A DNA stretch of 55,039 bases from Deltaproteobacteria bacterium (GTDB lineage Bacteria; Myxococcota_A; Polyangia; Polyangiales; Houyiibacteriaceae), in the NCBI GenBank assembly GCA_004283055.1, contig SHLP01000010.1:1-55039 (forward strand), written 5' to 3'. Numbering within the stretch: position 1 is the stretch's first letter; every line of letters begins with the position of its first letter. The position numbers and the translations under genes were made by a program. The notes under the pieces were generated by a model. It saw only the letters and a list, made by a program, of their open reading frames with translations, ran no database searches and was not told the origin of the DNA. Below, in pieces: positions 17,420 to 28,438 of this stretch.

Positions 17420-18981
17420 CTGTCGGGTTCGGACGGACCCTGGAGCCTGTCGCGAAGCGTCGACCTCGGAATGCCCAAGGCCCGAGCCGCGGCGGACAGG
17501 TTGCCGCCGTACTGCTGCAGAGTTTCGCGGAGCGAGCCGGCGGATGAACGCTCAGCCGAAGGCTCGACGCTTCGACGCAGCGCGCGTTCGACGGAAGCCA
17601 GGTCGATGAGGGCGCCATCGCAGTCGACTGCTGCGAGCTCGAGGAGGTTTCGCAGCTCGCGCACGTTGCCGGGCCACGTGTACCTTCGAAGGCGTTCGAG
17701 GGCCTCGGGCGCAATTCGACGCTCGCCGACCTCCGGCTCCATCAGGCGGATGAAGTGCGCGGCCAAGGGTGCGATGTCGTCCGGGCGGGCGCGGAGAGCA
17801 GGAACCTCCACCAGCAACCGATGGATTCGGTAGTAGAGGTCGGATCGAAAACGCCCCGCACGCACCATCGCCCGAAGGTCTCGATGGGTGGCGCATAGCA
17901 ATCGAACGTCGACGCGGCGAGCCGACTCGCTGCCCACCCGCCGGACTTCCCAGGTTTCGAGGACACGAAGGAGACGCGTTTGAAGCTCTGGCGCCAGCTC
18001 GGCAACCTCGTCGAGGAAAAGCGTGCCCCCGTGCGCCTGCTCGAAGGCGCCACGATGCGTTTGGACCGCGCCGGTGAACGCGCCGCGTTCGTGCCCAAAG
18101 AGCTCGCTCTCGATCAGCTCGCGCGGAAGCCCTCCTCCATTGATCGGCACGAACGGACCCGCTCGCCGCACGCCCCGTTCGTGCAGAGCCCGCGCGACGT
18201 GCTCTTTCCCGACTCCCGTCTCGCCGTGGATCAGTACGGGCCATGGCAGGGTCGCGAATCGATCGACATCGGCCATGGCCGCCAGCATCGGAGTCGATTC
18301 GACGACGAGCTCCGAAGAGGAGCTGCCATCGCGGCATCGGCGAACGACCCGAAGCTCAGTCCGCCCCATCCGGAGCACCGCCCCCGGCCGAAGCTGGTGA
18401 CGGCGTATTCGAAGACCGTCGACCCAGGTGCCGTTGGTGCTTCCGAGATCCCGGACGCAAACCCCCTGCGCCGAGGGCTCGATCCGGCAGTGGTATCGAC
18501 TGACCGCTCGGTCCGATAAGGTCATCGCGTTATCCGAGGCCCCGCCGAGCGAAATCGGTTCGTCTCCGAGATGGAAGGCACGCGCAGCTGCGCCGTGGCC
18601 GCCGATGAGCGAGAGCCGAGCTGGCTCGCGACACTGCGCGTGAAGAAGCTCGGTGCCCCCCTGCGCGGGCGAAACGGCTTCTGCTTTGAGGCGAGTCACC
18701 GCGTAGCTGGCACCCACGGCGAGCGCCCGCCCGATCGGCAACACCGAACGAGCCCCGAGGCCGGGTCGCGCCTCGAGGTCATAGACGAAAACAGTGCCCC
18801 CGTGGGGTTGAAACAACTTCGAGCGACGGGGCACCGCGGCCGCATGGATCACGATATCGCAGTCCGGGTCGGACCCGAGCTCGAGCGCGGAAGCCCCGAG
18901 CGGAAACGACCGAATGTGCCGCCCCGCACGGCTGAGACAAAGCGTATCACCCATGGCCACAGAGCAGATATCGACCGGCAT
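17416..18981 (-). CDS. Sigma-54 activator with FHA sensory region
   Basis: A 521-residue bacterial enhancer-binding protein. Residues 10-95 look like a degenerate FHA domain (LGSDPDCDIVI but no Asn-Gly loop). Residues 130-200 form a canonical FHA domain with SRYHCRI and LGSTNGTWVDG, which would bind phosphothreonine. The AAA+ domain (about 210-430) has Walker A GETGVGKE, the sigma-54 contact motif GAFTGA and Walker B GTLFLDEV. A Fis-type helix-turn-helix ends the protein (NLSAAARALGIPRSTLRDRL). Activity is probably gated by a Ser/Thr kinase signal instead of by a receiver domain, a layout common in myxobacteria. It is divergent to gcvT over only 46 bp. Its target promoters are unknown. Confidence 0.94.
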   Translation of the reverse strand: MPVDICSVAMGDTLCLSRAGRHIRSFPLGASALELGSDPDCDIVIHAAAVPRRSKLFQPHGGTVFVYDLEARPGLGARSVLPIGRALAVGASYAVTRLKAEAVSPAQGGTELLHAQCREPARLSLIGGHGAAARAFHLGDEPISLGGASDNAMTLSDRAVSRYHCRIEPSAQGVCVRDLGSTNGTWVDGLRIRRHQLRPGAVLRMGRTELRVVRRCRDGSSSSELVVESTPMLAAMADVDRFATLPWPVLIHGETGVGKEHVARALHERGVRRAGPFVPINGGGLPRELIESELFGHERGAFTGAVQTHRGAFEQAHGGTLFLDEVAELAPELQTRLLRVLETWEVRRVGSESARRVDVRLLCATHRDLRAMVRAGRFRSDLYYRIHRLLVEVPALRARPDDIAPLAAHFIRLMEPEVGERRIAPEALERLRRYTWPGNVRELRNLLELAAVDCDGALIDLASVERALRRSVEPSAERSSAGSLRETLQQYGGNLSAAARALGIPRSTLRDRLQGPSEPDS

Positions 18982-19027
18982 CGCCGGCGGTTGCGTAGAT
19001 CCGGGCCGACCCTAAGCTCACCCCATC

Positions 19028-20122
19028 GTGCCCAACGCACTTCGTGAAACCGCGCTCGCCGACGAACACAGAGCCCGGGGAGCCCGTTTGGTTCCCTTCG
19101 CCGGCTGGCTGATGCCCGTCCAATACGCGGGCATCAAGAAGGAACACGAGGCGGTTCGCAGCCGGGCGGGCCTCTTCGACGTGTCCCACATGGGCGAGAT
19201 CTTGGTCGAAGGACCCGAGGCCGTCGCTGCGGTGGACTATCTAGTCACCAACGATGTTTCGAAGCTCGAGGTTGGCCGCGCGCTCTACACCACCTGCTGC
19301 AACGAGGCCGGCCGCATCCTCGACGACCTCATCGTCTACCGCTTGGAGGACGAGAAGGTCCTGGTCGTGTGCAACGCATCGAACCGAGAGAACATCGTCG
19401 CCCACTTCGCGAAGAATCTGTCTCTTGGGACGCCGTGGAACGACGTGTCGGATGCCTGGGCGCTCCTGGCTCTTCAGGGTCCGAAGGCGGTCGAAGTGAT
19501 GAAGGCCCTCGGCGCGCCCCAGGACGTCCTGCACCTGCCGTACTTCCACGTCATTCGCACGAGCTTGGCGGGCGTCGAGCTCTGGGTCGCCCGGACGGGA
19601 TACACCGGCGAGGATGGCTTCGAGCTTTTTTGTGCGAGTGATGACGCCGTACGCCTCTGGCGCGCTCTGCTCGAGACCGGGGCGTCCCACGGGCTTGAGC
19701 CGGTCGGGCTCGGCGCACGCGATACGCTCCGGCTCGAAGCGAGGCTCGCGCTTTATGGCAACGACATCAGCGAGCAGACCCACCCCTTCGAAGCGGGCCT
19801 CGGCTGGGTGGTGAAGCTCGACGCCGGCGACTTCATCGGCCGTGACGCCCTCCGCGCGACGAAAGCCGCGGGGCTAGAGCGAAAGCTCGTCGGGTTCGAG
19901 ATGACCGGACGCGGAATTGCCCGCCACGGATACCCGATCGTGGCCGATGGAAAGCAGGTCGGAGAAGTCACGAGCGGCTCCCCAGGGCCGACGGTTGGAC
20001 GGAACATCGGTCTCGGCTATGTGCCCCTGGCACTTGCCAAGGTGGGGACCGGCCTGGGGATCGAGATCCGTGGCAAGGTTGTCGACGCCGTGGTAGTGAG
20101 CACCCCATTTTACAAGAGGTGA
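19028..20122 (+). CDS. gcvT: Aminomethyltransferase (glycine cleavage T-protein)
   Basis: GcvT takes the aminomethyl group from lipoyl-GcvH, releases ammonia and forms 5,10-methylene-tetrahydrofolate. The N-terminal [40 protein letters not shown] and [12 protein letters not shown] segments are all typical, as is the C-terminal [21 protein letters not shown]. The length of 364 residues is normal. The start is GTG at 19028; no other start gives the full N-terminus. The stop shares a base with the next ATG (TGATG), so gcvH is translationally coupled. No glycine riboswitch fits in the 46-bp upstream gap. Confidence 0.97.
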   Translation: MPNALRETALADEHRARGARLVPFAGWLMPVQYAGIKKEHEAVRSRAGLFDVSHMGEILVEGPEAVAAVDYLVTNDVSKLEVGRALYTTCCNEAGRILDDLIVYRLEDEKVLVVCNASNRENIVAHFAKNLSLGTPWNDVSDAWALLALQGPKAVEVMKALGAPQDVLHLPYFHVIRTSLAGVELWVARTGYTGEDGFELFCASDDAVRLWRALLETGASHGLEPVGLGARDTLRLEARLALYGNDISEQTHPFEAGLGWVVKLDAGDFIGRDALRATKAAGLERKLVGFEMTGRGIARHGYPIVADGKQVGEVTSGSPGPTVGRNIGLGYVPLALAKVGTGLGIEIRGKVVDAVVVSTPFYKR

Positions 20123-20517
20123 TGACAGTGACGTACCCGAGGAACCTCCAGTACACCCGCGACCACGAATGGGCGCGAATCGAGGGCGACGTGATTCGCG
20201 TCGGAATCACGTCGTACGCGGTTGAACAGCTGGGCGATGTGACCTTGGTCGACATGCCGGCTCCTGGGGAAGACGTCCAGGCACACGAGCGGTTCGGCGA
20301 TATCGAGTCGGTCAAGACCGTTAGCGAGCTCTTCGCGCCGGTCAGCGGCGAGGTCGTCGACGTCAACGCCGCGCTCGAATCGAGCCCAGAGCTCGTCAAC
20401 GAGAATCCCTACGAAGATGGCTGGCTGATCACGATCCGCCCCTCCGACCAAGTCGAGCTCGAGGGCCTCATGGATGCGGCCAAGTACGAGGAGTACCTCG
20501 GAACGCTGGACGGCTGA
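20122..20517 (+). CDS. gcvH: Glycine cleavage H-protein (lipoyl carrier)
   Basis: GcvH carries the lipoyl arm that shuttles the aminomethyl group between the P-, T- and L-proteins. The lipoylated lysine lies in GDIESVKTVSELFAPVSGEV, at residue 65 from the ATG at 20122. The RDHEWARIEGDVIRVGIT start and the NENPYEDGWLI segment are family hallmarks. Starts at GTG 20119 and GTG 20128 are also possible; an AAGAGGTG sequence at the gcvT end could serve any of them. The length (131 residues) is normal. It lies between gcvT and gcvPA in one operon. Confidence 0.97.
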   Translation: MTVTYPRNLQYTRDHEWARIEGDVIRVGITSYAVEQLGDVTLVDMPAPGEDVQAHERFGDIESVKTVSELFAPVSGEVVDVNAALESSPELVNENPYEDGWLITIRPSDQVELEGLMDAAKYEEYLGTLDG

Positions 20518-20540
20518 GGAAACGGCACGATACAGCGAAG

Positions 20541-21887
20541 ATGAGATACCTGCCCCACACCCCGCAAGAGATCCGAACGATGCTCGCTCGAGTGGGCGTC
20601 GAGGGAATGGACGACCTCTTCGAGGCGATCCCGGGGCCCGTTCGCTTGAATCGGCCGCTCGACCTAGAGCCTGCCCTCGACGAACCCCGGCTCATGGATC
20701 ACCTGACCGCCCTGTCGGACGCGAGCGCGGGCCCCAACATGCTCTCCTTTCTAGGCGGCGGCATGTACCGGCACCACGTCCCGCCGGCCGTCGACCAGCT
20801 CCTGCAGCGAAGCGAGTTCTACACCGCGTACACGCCGTATCAGGCAGAACTGTCACAGGGAACGCTTCAGGCAATTTTCGAGTTCCAGACGATCGTTTGC
20901 GAGCTCTTGGGCACGGATGTCGCCAATGCGTCGATGTACGATGGCGCGAGCGGCGTGGCCGAGGCCGCCCTGATGGCTCGACGAATCAAGCGGCGGACGC
21001 ACCTGCTGCTGAGCGAGGGGCTGCATCCCGAGTACATCGAGACCATTCGCACCTACCTCTCGGGCCTGGACAGCGAGGTTACGATCCAGCTCGTTCCTCT
21101 CGCCGCCGACGGTCGGACCGATTGGCAGGCCGCCAAAGACCTGGCGACGGGAAAGACCGCAGCTGTCGTCGTGGGCTACCCGAATTTCCTCGGCTGCGTC
21201 GAGGATCTGAATGCCGCGCGCGCGCTGGCCGACAGCGAAGACGCGCTCCTCATCACCGCGACGGCCGAGCCGTACGCGCTTTCGGTCCTACAAGCGCCGG
21301 GGGCATGCGGCGCCGACATCTGCGTGGGCGAAGGACAAGCCCTTGCGGTCCCCCCTCAGTACGGTGGCCCCGGCGTTGGTCTCTTCGGCGCCTCGCAGGC
21401 TTTCGTTCGGCAGATGCCGGGCCGGCTCGTTGGGCGCACGGTCGATCAGGAAGGTCAGCCCGGGTACGTCTTGACCCTCTCCACCCGGGAACAGCACATT
21501 CGCCGCGAGAAGGCGACGTCCAATATCTGCACCAACCACGGCCTGATCGCGCTCGCAATGGGGATCCGGACCGCCATGCTCGGCCGCCAGGGCTTCCAAC
21601 AGGCCGGCCGCCGATGCCTGAACGCCGCAAGCTACATCCGAGCGGGCGTCGAAAAGCTCGATGCCTTCGAGGTTCCTTACGCTGCGCCAACATTTAACGA
21701 GCTGGCGATACGGAGCAAAGGCCCTGATGCGAGCGAGGTGCTCGCCCGCCTCGCAGACCGCGGCATCATCGGCGGCATCGACCTTGGACGCTTCCGGGAC
21801 GACTGGCGCAAGGACCTCTTGGTCGCGGTGACCGAGCTCCACACCCGCGAGAACCTCGATCAGCTCCTCGCCGCCCTGGCGGCCTGA
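20541..21887 (+). CDS. gcvPA: Glycine dehydrogenase (decarboxylating) subunit 1 (P-protein alpha)
   Basis: GcvPA is the N-terminal half of the split P-protein. Evidence includes RYLPHTPQEIRTML at the start, FLGGGMYRHHVPPAVDQL, SEFYTAYTPYQAELSQGTLQ, YDGASGVAEAALMA and, towards the end, REKATSNICTNHGL. The length of 448 residues matches the subunit. The PLP lysine of the P-protein is on the partner subunit GcvPB, which is not found downstream; the operon ends after this gene with 262 bp of non-coding sequence. The partner must be encoded elsewhere for glycine decarboxylation to work. Confidence 0.96.
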   Translation: MRYLPHTPQEIRTMLARVGVEGMDDLFEAIPGPVRLNRPLDLEPALDEPRLMDHLTALSDASAGPNMLSFLGGGMYRHHVPPAVDQLLQRSEFYTAYTPYQAELSQGTLQAIFEFQTIVCELLGTDVANASMYDGASGVAEAALMARRIKRRTHLLLSEGLHPEYIETIRTYLSGLDSEVTIQLVPLAADGRTDWQAAKDLATGKTAAVVVGYPNFLGCVEDLNAARALADSEDALLITATAEPYALSVLQAPGACGADICVGEGQALAVPPQYGGPGVGLFGASQAFVRQMPGRLVGRTVDQEGQPGYVLTLSTREQHIRREKATSNICTNHGLIALAMGIRTAMLGRQGFQQAGRRCLNAASYIRAGVEKLDAFEVPYAAPTFNELAIRSKGPDASEVLARLADRGIIGGIDLGRFRDDWRKDLLVAVTELHTRENLDQLLAALAA

Positions 21888-21921
21888 GCGGGAGAGACAT
21901 CCGATCGCGCTTGCGCCAGCG

Positions 21922-21941
21922 CCAGCGCGCTGGAAATTTCC
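21922..21941. repeat. Two overlapping perfect palindromes after gcvPA
   Basis: CCAGCGCGCTGG (21922-21933) and GGAAATTTCC (21932-21941) are each self-complementary and share two G residues. They lie 35 bp after the gcvPA stop. No T-tract follows, so they are not a standard intrinsic terminator. A protein-binding site or an RNA structure at the 3' end of the gcv transcript is possible. Chance occurrence in GC-rich DNA cannot be excluded. Confidence 0.4.
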
Positions 21942-22149
21942 GCCACGCACGCACTTACATCACTCTGCTTCCCGGCTCGATGTCCGCCTAAGTGTCTGAT
22001 CTCATTGATTTTTTGACCTTAGTCCTTGACCTTCGACGCCCCGATACCCATTACGCTGTTTCAGCTTGCACGTCCCGTAGAGGCGATGGAAACTCGCCCG
22101 ACTTCGAGAGATCTGGTGCGAATGCAGTGGGTCCTCCGGAGGCAGCAAC

Positions 22150-22431
22150 ATGACTGACCAGAGACGAAGCTCCTTTATCAACTTCCGAGGCCTGGAGGAT
22201 TCCGATCCCGAAACCGATCCGGTCGCTTGGGCGGACATCTGCGGCGACACGACCTGGGAGGGTCGTTGGGTCGCCCTCGATAGCTGCACGTACAACGACG
22301 CCGGCGAAGCAACCGCAGGGCTCGTCGTGGACTACGACGACAATCTCGCCGAGCTCTGCGCCCGCCTCAGCGCCGAACGACGCAAGAGCTGCTCCGTCGT
22401 CTTCTGCGCCCCGGCCGAATCGGCTGCTTAG
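22150..22431 (+). CDS. Small acidic five-cysteine protein of unknown function
   Basis: A 93-residue protein preceded by a strong GGAGG 7 bases before the ATG, so it is very likely translated. It is acidic in the first half and holds five cysteines (C31, C46, C70, C81, C86). The central stretch WEGRWVALDSCTYND and the following VVDYDDNLAELCARL look like the compact 'GkWVA ... L..L' pattern of small uncharacterised domains such as DUF5678; this resemblance is weak. No signal peptide or membrane segment is seen. A GC-rich hairpin follows the stop directly. It sits between gcvPA and a convergent lipoprotein gene, with 262 bp in front that could hold its own promoter. Confidence 0.75.
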   Translation: MTDQRRSSFINFRGLEDSDPETDPVAWADICGDTTWEGRWVALDSCTYNDAGEATAGLVVDYDDNLAELCARLSAERRKSCSVVFCAPAESAA

Positions 22432-22446
22432 CGGCGCTTTCGCCGC
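22431..22446. terminator. GC hairpin at the end of the small Cys protein gene
   Basis: A perfect 6-bp stem, GCGGCG (22431-22436) with CGCCGC (22441-22446), closes a CTTT loop. It begins on the last base of the stop codon. No T-tract follows on either strand, so it is at best a weak or factor-assisted terminator between two convergent genes. Confidence 0.35.
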
Positions 22447-22479
22447 CCCGGACGACGTCGCGGAGGAGGCACGGCCAGG

Positions 22480-22977
22480 CTACTCGTCCTCGTCCGCATC
22501 CCAGGGATGGGTCGTCTCTTCGAGGGAAATCGGCTCGTCGACTCCCGTGCAGCGGTCCGGCTGGCCCTTGCGAAGCTTCACCGCGTTCCAGGGTCCTCCG
22601 CCCGACAGCTCTTCGTCCATGCCCCATTCGCCCTTGAGGTACTGGTCGCCATCCTCACCGAACTCGATTCGGAAGTAGCCGCGGCCCCGCCGAACCTGCG
22701 GCTTGCCGATGACCAGCTCTCGGCGGTCCTCCCATTGAAACAGCAGCAGGTCGCCCTCGATGTCACCCTGAATTCGGCCGGCTCGCTCGTTCTTGACGTA
22801 GTCGCCGACGACCTGCCGGCCGCTCTGACACAGGTGCATATTGCCGTACTGGGGCGACTGCCAGACCCCGTAGAAGGTCGCTCCGTCCGGCAGCGGACCG
22901 GCTTTCGGCTTCTGAGCGCCCCCGCAGCCGAGGATCACCCCACACACCAGGGCCAGCGTGATCTGCTTTGCCTTCAT
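22480..22977 (-). CDS. Small lipoprotein of unknown function
   Basis: A 165-residue protein with a short basic N-terminus, a hydrophobic stretch and a lipobox ending at Cys18 (VILGC), so it should be lipid-modified and anchored in the outer or inner membrane. The mature part is acidic, with a Tyr/Trp/Gly-rich region (FYGVWQSPQYGNMHLC, GDYVKNERAGRIQGDIEGD). This pattern resembles small beta-barrel or lipocalin-like domains that describe 'GxWxS..G......G..VxGxY....G.I.G...G'. It has no partner genes beyond sppA downstream on the same strand. A GGGAGGG ribosome site 5 bases upstream supports the ATG at 22977. Function unknown. Confidence 0.82.
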   Translation of the reverse strand: MKAKQITLALVCGVILGCGGAQKPKAGPLPDGATFYGVWQSPQYGNMHLCQSGRQVVGDYVKNERAGRIQGDIEGDLLLFQWEDRRELVIGKPQVRRGRGYFRIEFGEDGDQYLKGEWGMDEELSGGGPWNAVKLRKGQPDRCTGVDEPISLEETTHPWDADEDE

Positions 22978-23035
22978 CGGTCCCTCCCCGCTCCCACGAT
23001 AAACGACCCTCGGCCGAAAGCGTAATTTCGGCGGC

Positions 23036-24733
23036 TCAGCGTATCCGGGGGACGGAAATCGCGTGGTAGAGAACCGCTGGGCTCTCCGACAGCAGGAAGG
23101 CTAGGTCTCGCAGGCCCTCGAACACCGAGCCATCGAGCCGAAGCATAGCGGCCGGCGGCGGCGGTTCGAGACGGTAGCTGCCAAGGACCATCGGGCGCAG
23201 CCGCTCCCGGAGCCGCGGAGGCACGTCGATGGTCTCTTTGAGGAGCTCGAGCGCCTGATCCATGCCGCCAAGCCTGTCGACCAGGCCGTGACGATAGGCA
23301 TCGGCGGCCAGCCAGACGCGGCCGCGGGCCAGTGGCTCGATCTCGTCGACCGTACGCCCGCGCCCGTCTGCAACGAGGGCCACGAAGGAGTCGTAAAAAG
23401 CGTCGAGCTCTCGATTCATGAGACCACGCTCCTCGTCCGTCAGCGGGCGATGCGGCGAGTACAGGTCGGCATGGGGCCCCGTTCGAAGGACTTCGGTCCG
23501 GATCCCGACGCGGTCGAGAAGCTGGGAGGCGAGCACACGCGCCGAGACGACGCCGATCGAGCCCGTCAAGCCGAGCGGCTGAGCTACGATGGCGTTGGCG
23601 TGCGCCGCGACGTAGTAACCTCCGCTAGCGGCGACCTCCCCGAAGTATGCGACGACCGGCTTCTTCTCGCGGAGCCGGACGACCTCACGGTGGATCAGGT
23701 CGGAGGCCTCGGCGGAGCCGCCCGGCGAATCGACCCAGAGAAGGACCCCGAGCGCCCTGCGATCCTGCCGCGCCTGGCGAAGAGCTGCCACGATGGAAGC
23801 TCGCCGGCCCATCGGCGCTCCGGACTCCGAAATCGCGCCCTTGATCGTAACTACGGCGATGTACGGCTCGCGTCGCAAAGGGCGGAACAGCTTGGCTCTC
23901 TTGAAGGCGAGGTATCGGCCGCCCTCGATCAGCTGGGTCTTCTTCTCGTCACCGATGCCGAGCTCGTGGGGCAGCTCGTCTTCGTACGCGAGAGCATCGA
24001 CCAATCGCGCGTCGATCGCGCTTTGACCGCGGAACACGCCGGCCTCGAAGAGCGCGCCTGTTTGCTCTGGCGTCGTACCTATCCGCTGGGAGAGCGCGTC
24101 CAGAAGCGCCGCGGTGTGTCCGTCGATGAGCGCCTGCACCTGCTCGCGCTGCGGCTCGCTCATCGATTCGCGGCTCATCCTCTCGGCGGCGGTTTTGTAT
24201 TCCTTGCGGGCGAACGGCTCGACCTCGACGCCGATGCGTTCGAGCATGGGCTTCAGGTAGTGCGACTGTGCGGAAAGCCCGAGAAGCGTGATGGTCGCCT
24301 GCGGCGCTAGATAGATCCGGTCAGCGGCCGACGCGATGTACAGCTCGCGGTGCCCTCCACCCCGAGGCAGGAGCACCGAGGTTTGCTTGCCGCCATCTCG
24401 TAGTCGAAGAATCTGTTCGCGAAGGCCGGAGCAGACCGACCAGCCGCCTTGGAGCGGGGGCAAGACCAGTGCGACTCCCTCGATTCGCGGATCCCTGATC
24501 GCATAGTCAGCGAGAGCCCGGACGCCGGCGAGCGACGAAGTGCGCCGGAGCCTGTCCGCGTCGAGGAGGCGGCGAAGCCAGGGTAAGGGCTGATGCGTCT
24601 CCACGAGCCGTGGTTTGAGGCGAACGACGATCCACCTGCCTTTGGGTCGAGAGAGCCACCGGGCGATCGCCCAGAGCGGTAGGAGCGGCACGCACAGGAG
24701 ATTCCTGAACAAGCGATAGAGGAAACGAAGCAT
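23036..24733 (-). CDS. sppA: Signal peptide peptidase SppA, 67K long type
   Basis: SppA is a membrane-bound Ser/Lys protease that degrades signal peptides left after secretion. The protein has a hydrophobic N-terminus (about residues 5-25), two tandem SppA domains and 565 residues, as in the long E. coli form. The general base Lys is in KEYKTAAE at residue 180, and the nucleophile Ser is in EVAASGGYYVA at residue 370. A further VKG-like motif, AVVTIKGAISESG, opens the second domain. No good ribosome site precedes the ATG at 24733. The gene is divergent to mglB across 123 bp. Confidence 0.95.
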   Translation of the reverse strand: MLRFLYRLFRNLLCVPLLPLWAIARWLSRPKGRWIVVRLKPRLVETHQPLPWLRRLLDADRLRRTSSLAGVRALADYAIRDPRIEGVALVLPPLQGGWSVCSGLREQILRLRDGGKQTSVLLPRGGGHRELYIASAADRIYLAPQATITLLGLSAQSHYLKPMLERIGVEVEPFARKEYKTAAERMSRESMSEPQREQVQALIDGHTAALLDALSQRIGTTPEQTGALFEAGVFRGQSAIDARLVDALAYEDELPHELGIGDEKKTQLIEGGRYLAFKRAKLFRPLRREPYIAVVTIKGAISESGAPMGRRASIVAALRQARQDRRALGVLLWVDSPGGSAEASDLIHREVVRLREKKPVVAYFGEVAASGGYYVAAHANAIVAQPLGLTGSIGVVSARVLASQLLDRVGIRTEVLRTGPHADLYSPHRPLTDEERGLMNRELDAFYDSFVALVADGRGRTVDEIEPLARGRVWLAADAYRHGLVDRLGGMDQALELLKETIDVPPRLRERLRPMVLGSYRLEPPPPAAMLRLDGSVFEGLRDLAFLLSESPAVLYHAISVPRIR

Positions 24734-24856
24734 CGATTTTGCCTATAGTGACGGCCTGTTATGCTGGGAGTGGTGGGGCCGGAAATCTTTACCGGTGACT
24801 AGCGCTCTGCTAGGAACTCATAGCACTGAAGAAGGCGAAGGAGCACGGCTCAGAAC

Positions 24857-25339
24857 ATGGCAAGCCCCCAGATGGTGATGTACGAGGAGGAGTTTGCCCA
24901 GGTCCAGGCCGTGACCAATCGGCTCGTCCAGGATTCAAACGCTCGGGTCGTCTTCGTCATCGACAAGAACGGTCAACTGATCAGCGCATCAGGTGATACC
25001 GGTGATCTCGATACGACTTCCCTCGCCTCGCTTACTGCGGGTACTATCGCCGCGACGGGAGGCATCGCGGAGCTGCTGCGTGAGCAGGAGTTTGCGACGC
25101 AATACCACGAGGGGGTGCGGCAGAACGTTCATATCCAGGTGGTCAGCGGTCGCGCGATTCTTGTCGTCATCTTCGACAATCGAACGAGCCTAGGGCTGGT
25201 GCGGCTCCGCGTGAAGCGCGCCACCGAGCACCTGACCCGGATTTTCGAGATAGTGGTAGCCAAGGCGCAGGACCCTTTTCAGAGCTCACCGTTTGCTGAG
25301 ATAACCGATGATGACATCGACAATTTGTTCAACGACTGA
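24857..25339 (+). CDS. mglB: MglB, Roadblock/LC7 GTPase-activating protein
   Basis: MglB is the GAP for MglA and, in Myxococcus, marks the lagging pole during gliding motility. The 160-residue protein contains VMYEEEFAQVQAV, FVIDKNGQLISASG, DTTSLASLTAGTIAA and VVIFDNRTSLGLVRLRVKRA, all of which I recognise from Myxococcus MglB. The acidic tail AEITDDDIDNLF also matches. The first ATG at 24857 gives an N-terminus of similar length to the known protein, but a start at an internal Met (residue 6 or 8) cannot be excluded. It is followed after 19 bp by mglA. The gene pair strongly suggests a myxobacterium. Confidence 0.97.
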   Translation: MASPQMVMYEEEFAQVQAVTNRLVQDSNARVVFVIDKNGQLISASGDTGDLDTTSLASLTAGTIAATGGIAELLREQEFATQYHEGVRQNVHIQVVSGRAILVVIFDNRTSLGLVRLRVKRATEHLTRIFEIVVAKAQDPFQSSPFAEITDDDIDNLFND

Positions 25340-25358
25340 CTAGGAGAGGCTTAGGGGG

Positions 25359-25952
25359 ATGTCTTTCATCAACTACTTGTCGCGCGAGATCAACTGCAAG
25401 ATCGTTTACTACGGGCCCGGCCTCTGCGGGAAAACGACCAACCTGCAGTACATCTACAATCGCACCAACCCGGATGCGAAAGGCAAGATGATTTCGCTCG
25501 CGACCGAAACGGAGCGAACCCTCTTTTTCGATTTCCTGCCGCTCGAAATCGGCGAAATCCGTGGCTTCAAGACGCGCTTTCATCTCTACACGGTCCCCGG
25601 TCAGGTGTTCTACGATGCGAGCCGGAAACTGATTTTGAAAGGCGTTGACGGCGTCGTCTTCGTGGCGGACTCTCAGATGCTCCGCTCCGAGGCGAACATC
25701 GAGTCGATGGACAATCTCCGCACCAACCTCGCAGAACAGGGCTACAACCTCGACGCCCTTCCCTACGTAATTCAGTACAACAAGCGCGACATGCCGAACA
25801 TCTCGCCGGTCGAAGAGCTCCGCCGATTGCTCAACACCGGCAACGTGCCCGACTTCGACGCCATCGCCACGACCGGCGAAGGCGTCTTCGAAACGCTCAA
25901 GTCCGTCGCCAAGCTGGTCCTCACCGAGCTCAAGCGCGGCGCAGCCCGTTAG
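25359..25952 (+). CDS. mglA: MglA, Ras-like polarity GTPase
   Basis: MglA is a small cytoplasmic GTPase that localises to the leading cell pole and drives both motility systems in Myxococcus xanthus. The P-loop GPGLCGKTT spans residues 19-27. The conserved Asp of the usual DxxG motif is replaced by Thr78 (TVPGQ), which is the MglA hallmark. The catalytic residues Arg53 and Gln82 described for M. xanthus MglA are both present. The base-recognition motif is QYNKRD. The length (197 residues) is normal and the ATG has a GGAG/GGGG-rich upstream sequence. It converges on leuS with a 7-bp gap. Presence of the pair does not prove that the cell glides. Confidence 0.98.
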   Translation: MSFINYLSREINCKIVYYGPGLCGKTTNLQYIYNRTNPDAKGKMISLATETERTLFFDFLPLEIGEIRGFKTRFHLYTVPGQVFYDASRKLILKGVDGVVFVADSQMLRSEANIESMDNLRTNLAEQGYNLDALPYVIQYNKRDMPNISPVEELRRLLNTGNVPDFDAIATTGEGVFETLKSVAKLVLTELKRGAAR

Positions 25953-25959
25953 TCGGGCC

Positions 25960-28413
<2,454 letters not shown>

Positions 28414-28438
28414 AGCATGCCGGCGACAGGCCCGCGAT

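Noticed and set aside
18982-19027. Glycine riboswitch in front of gcvT
   Set aside because: The gap to the divergent gene is only 46 bp, too short for the aptamer, and none of its conserved blocks is present.
23288-24310. 340-codon plus-strand open frame opposite sppA
   Set aside because: Antisense to a clear SppA with both catalytic residues; no ribosome site or motif.
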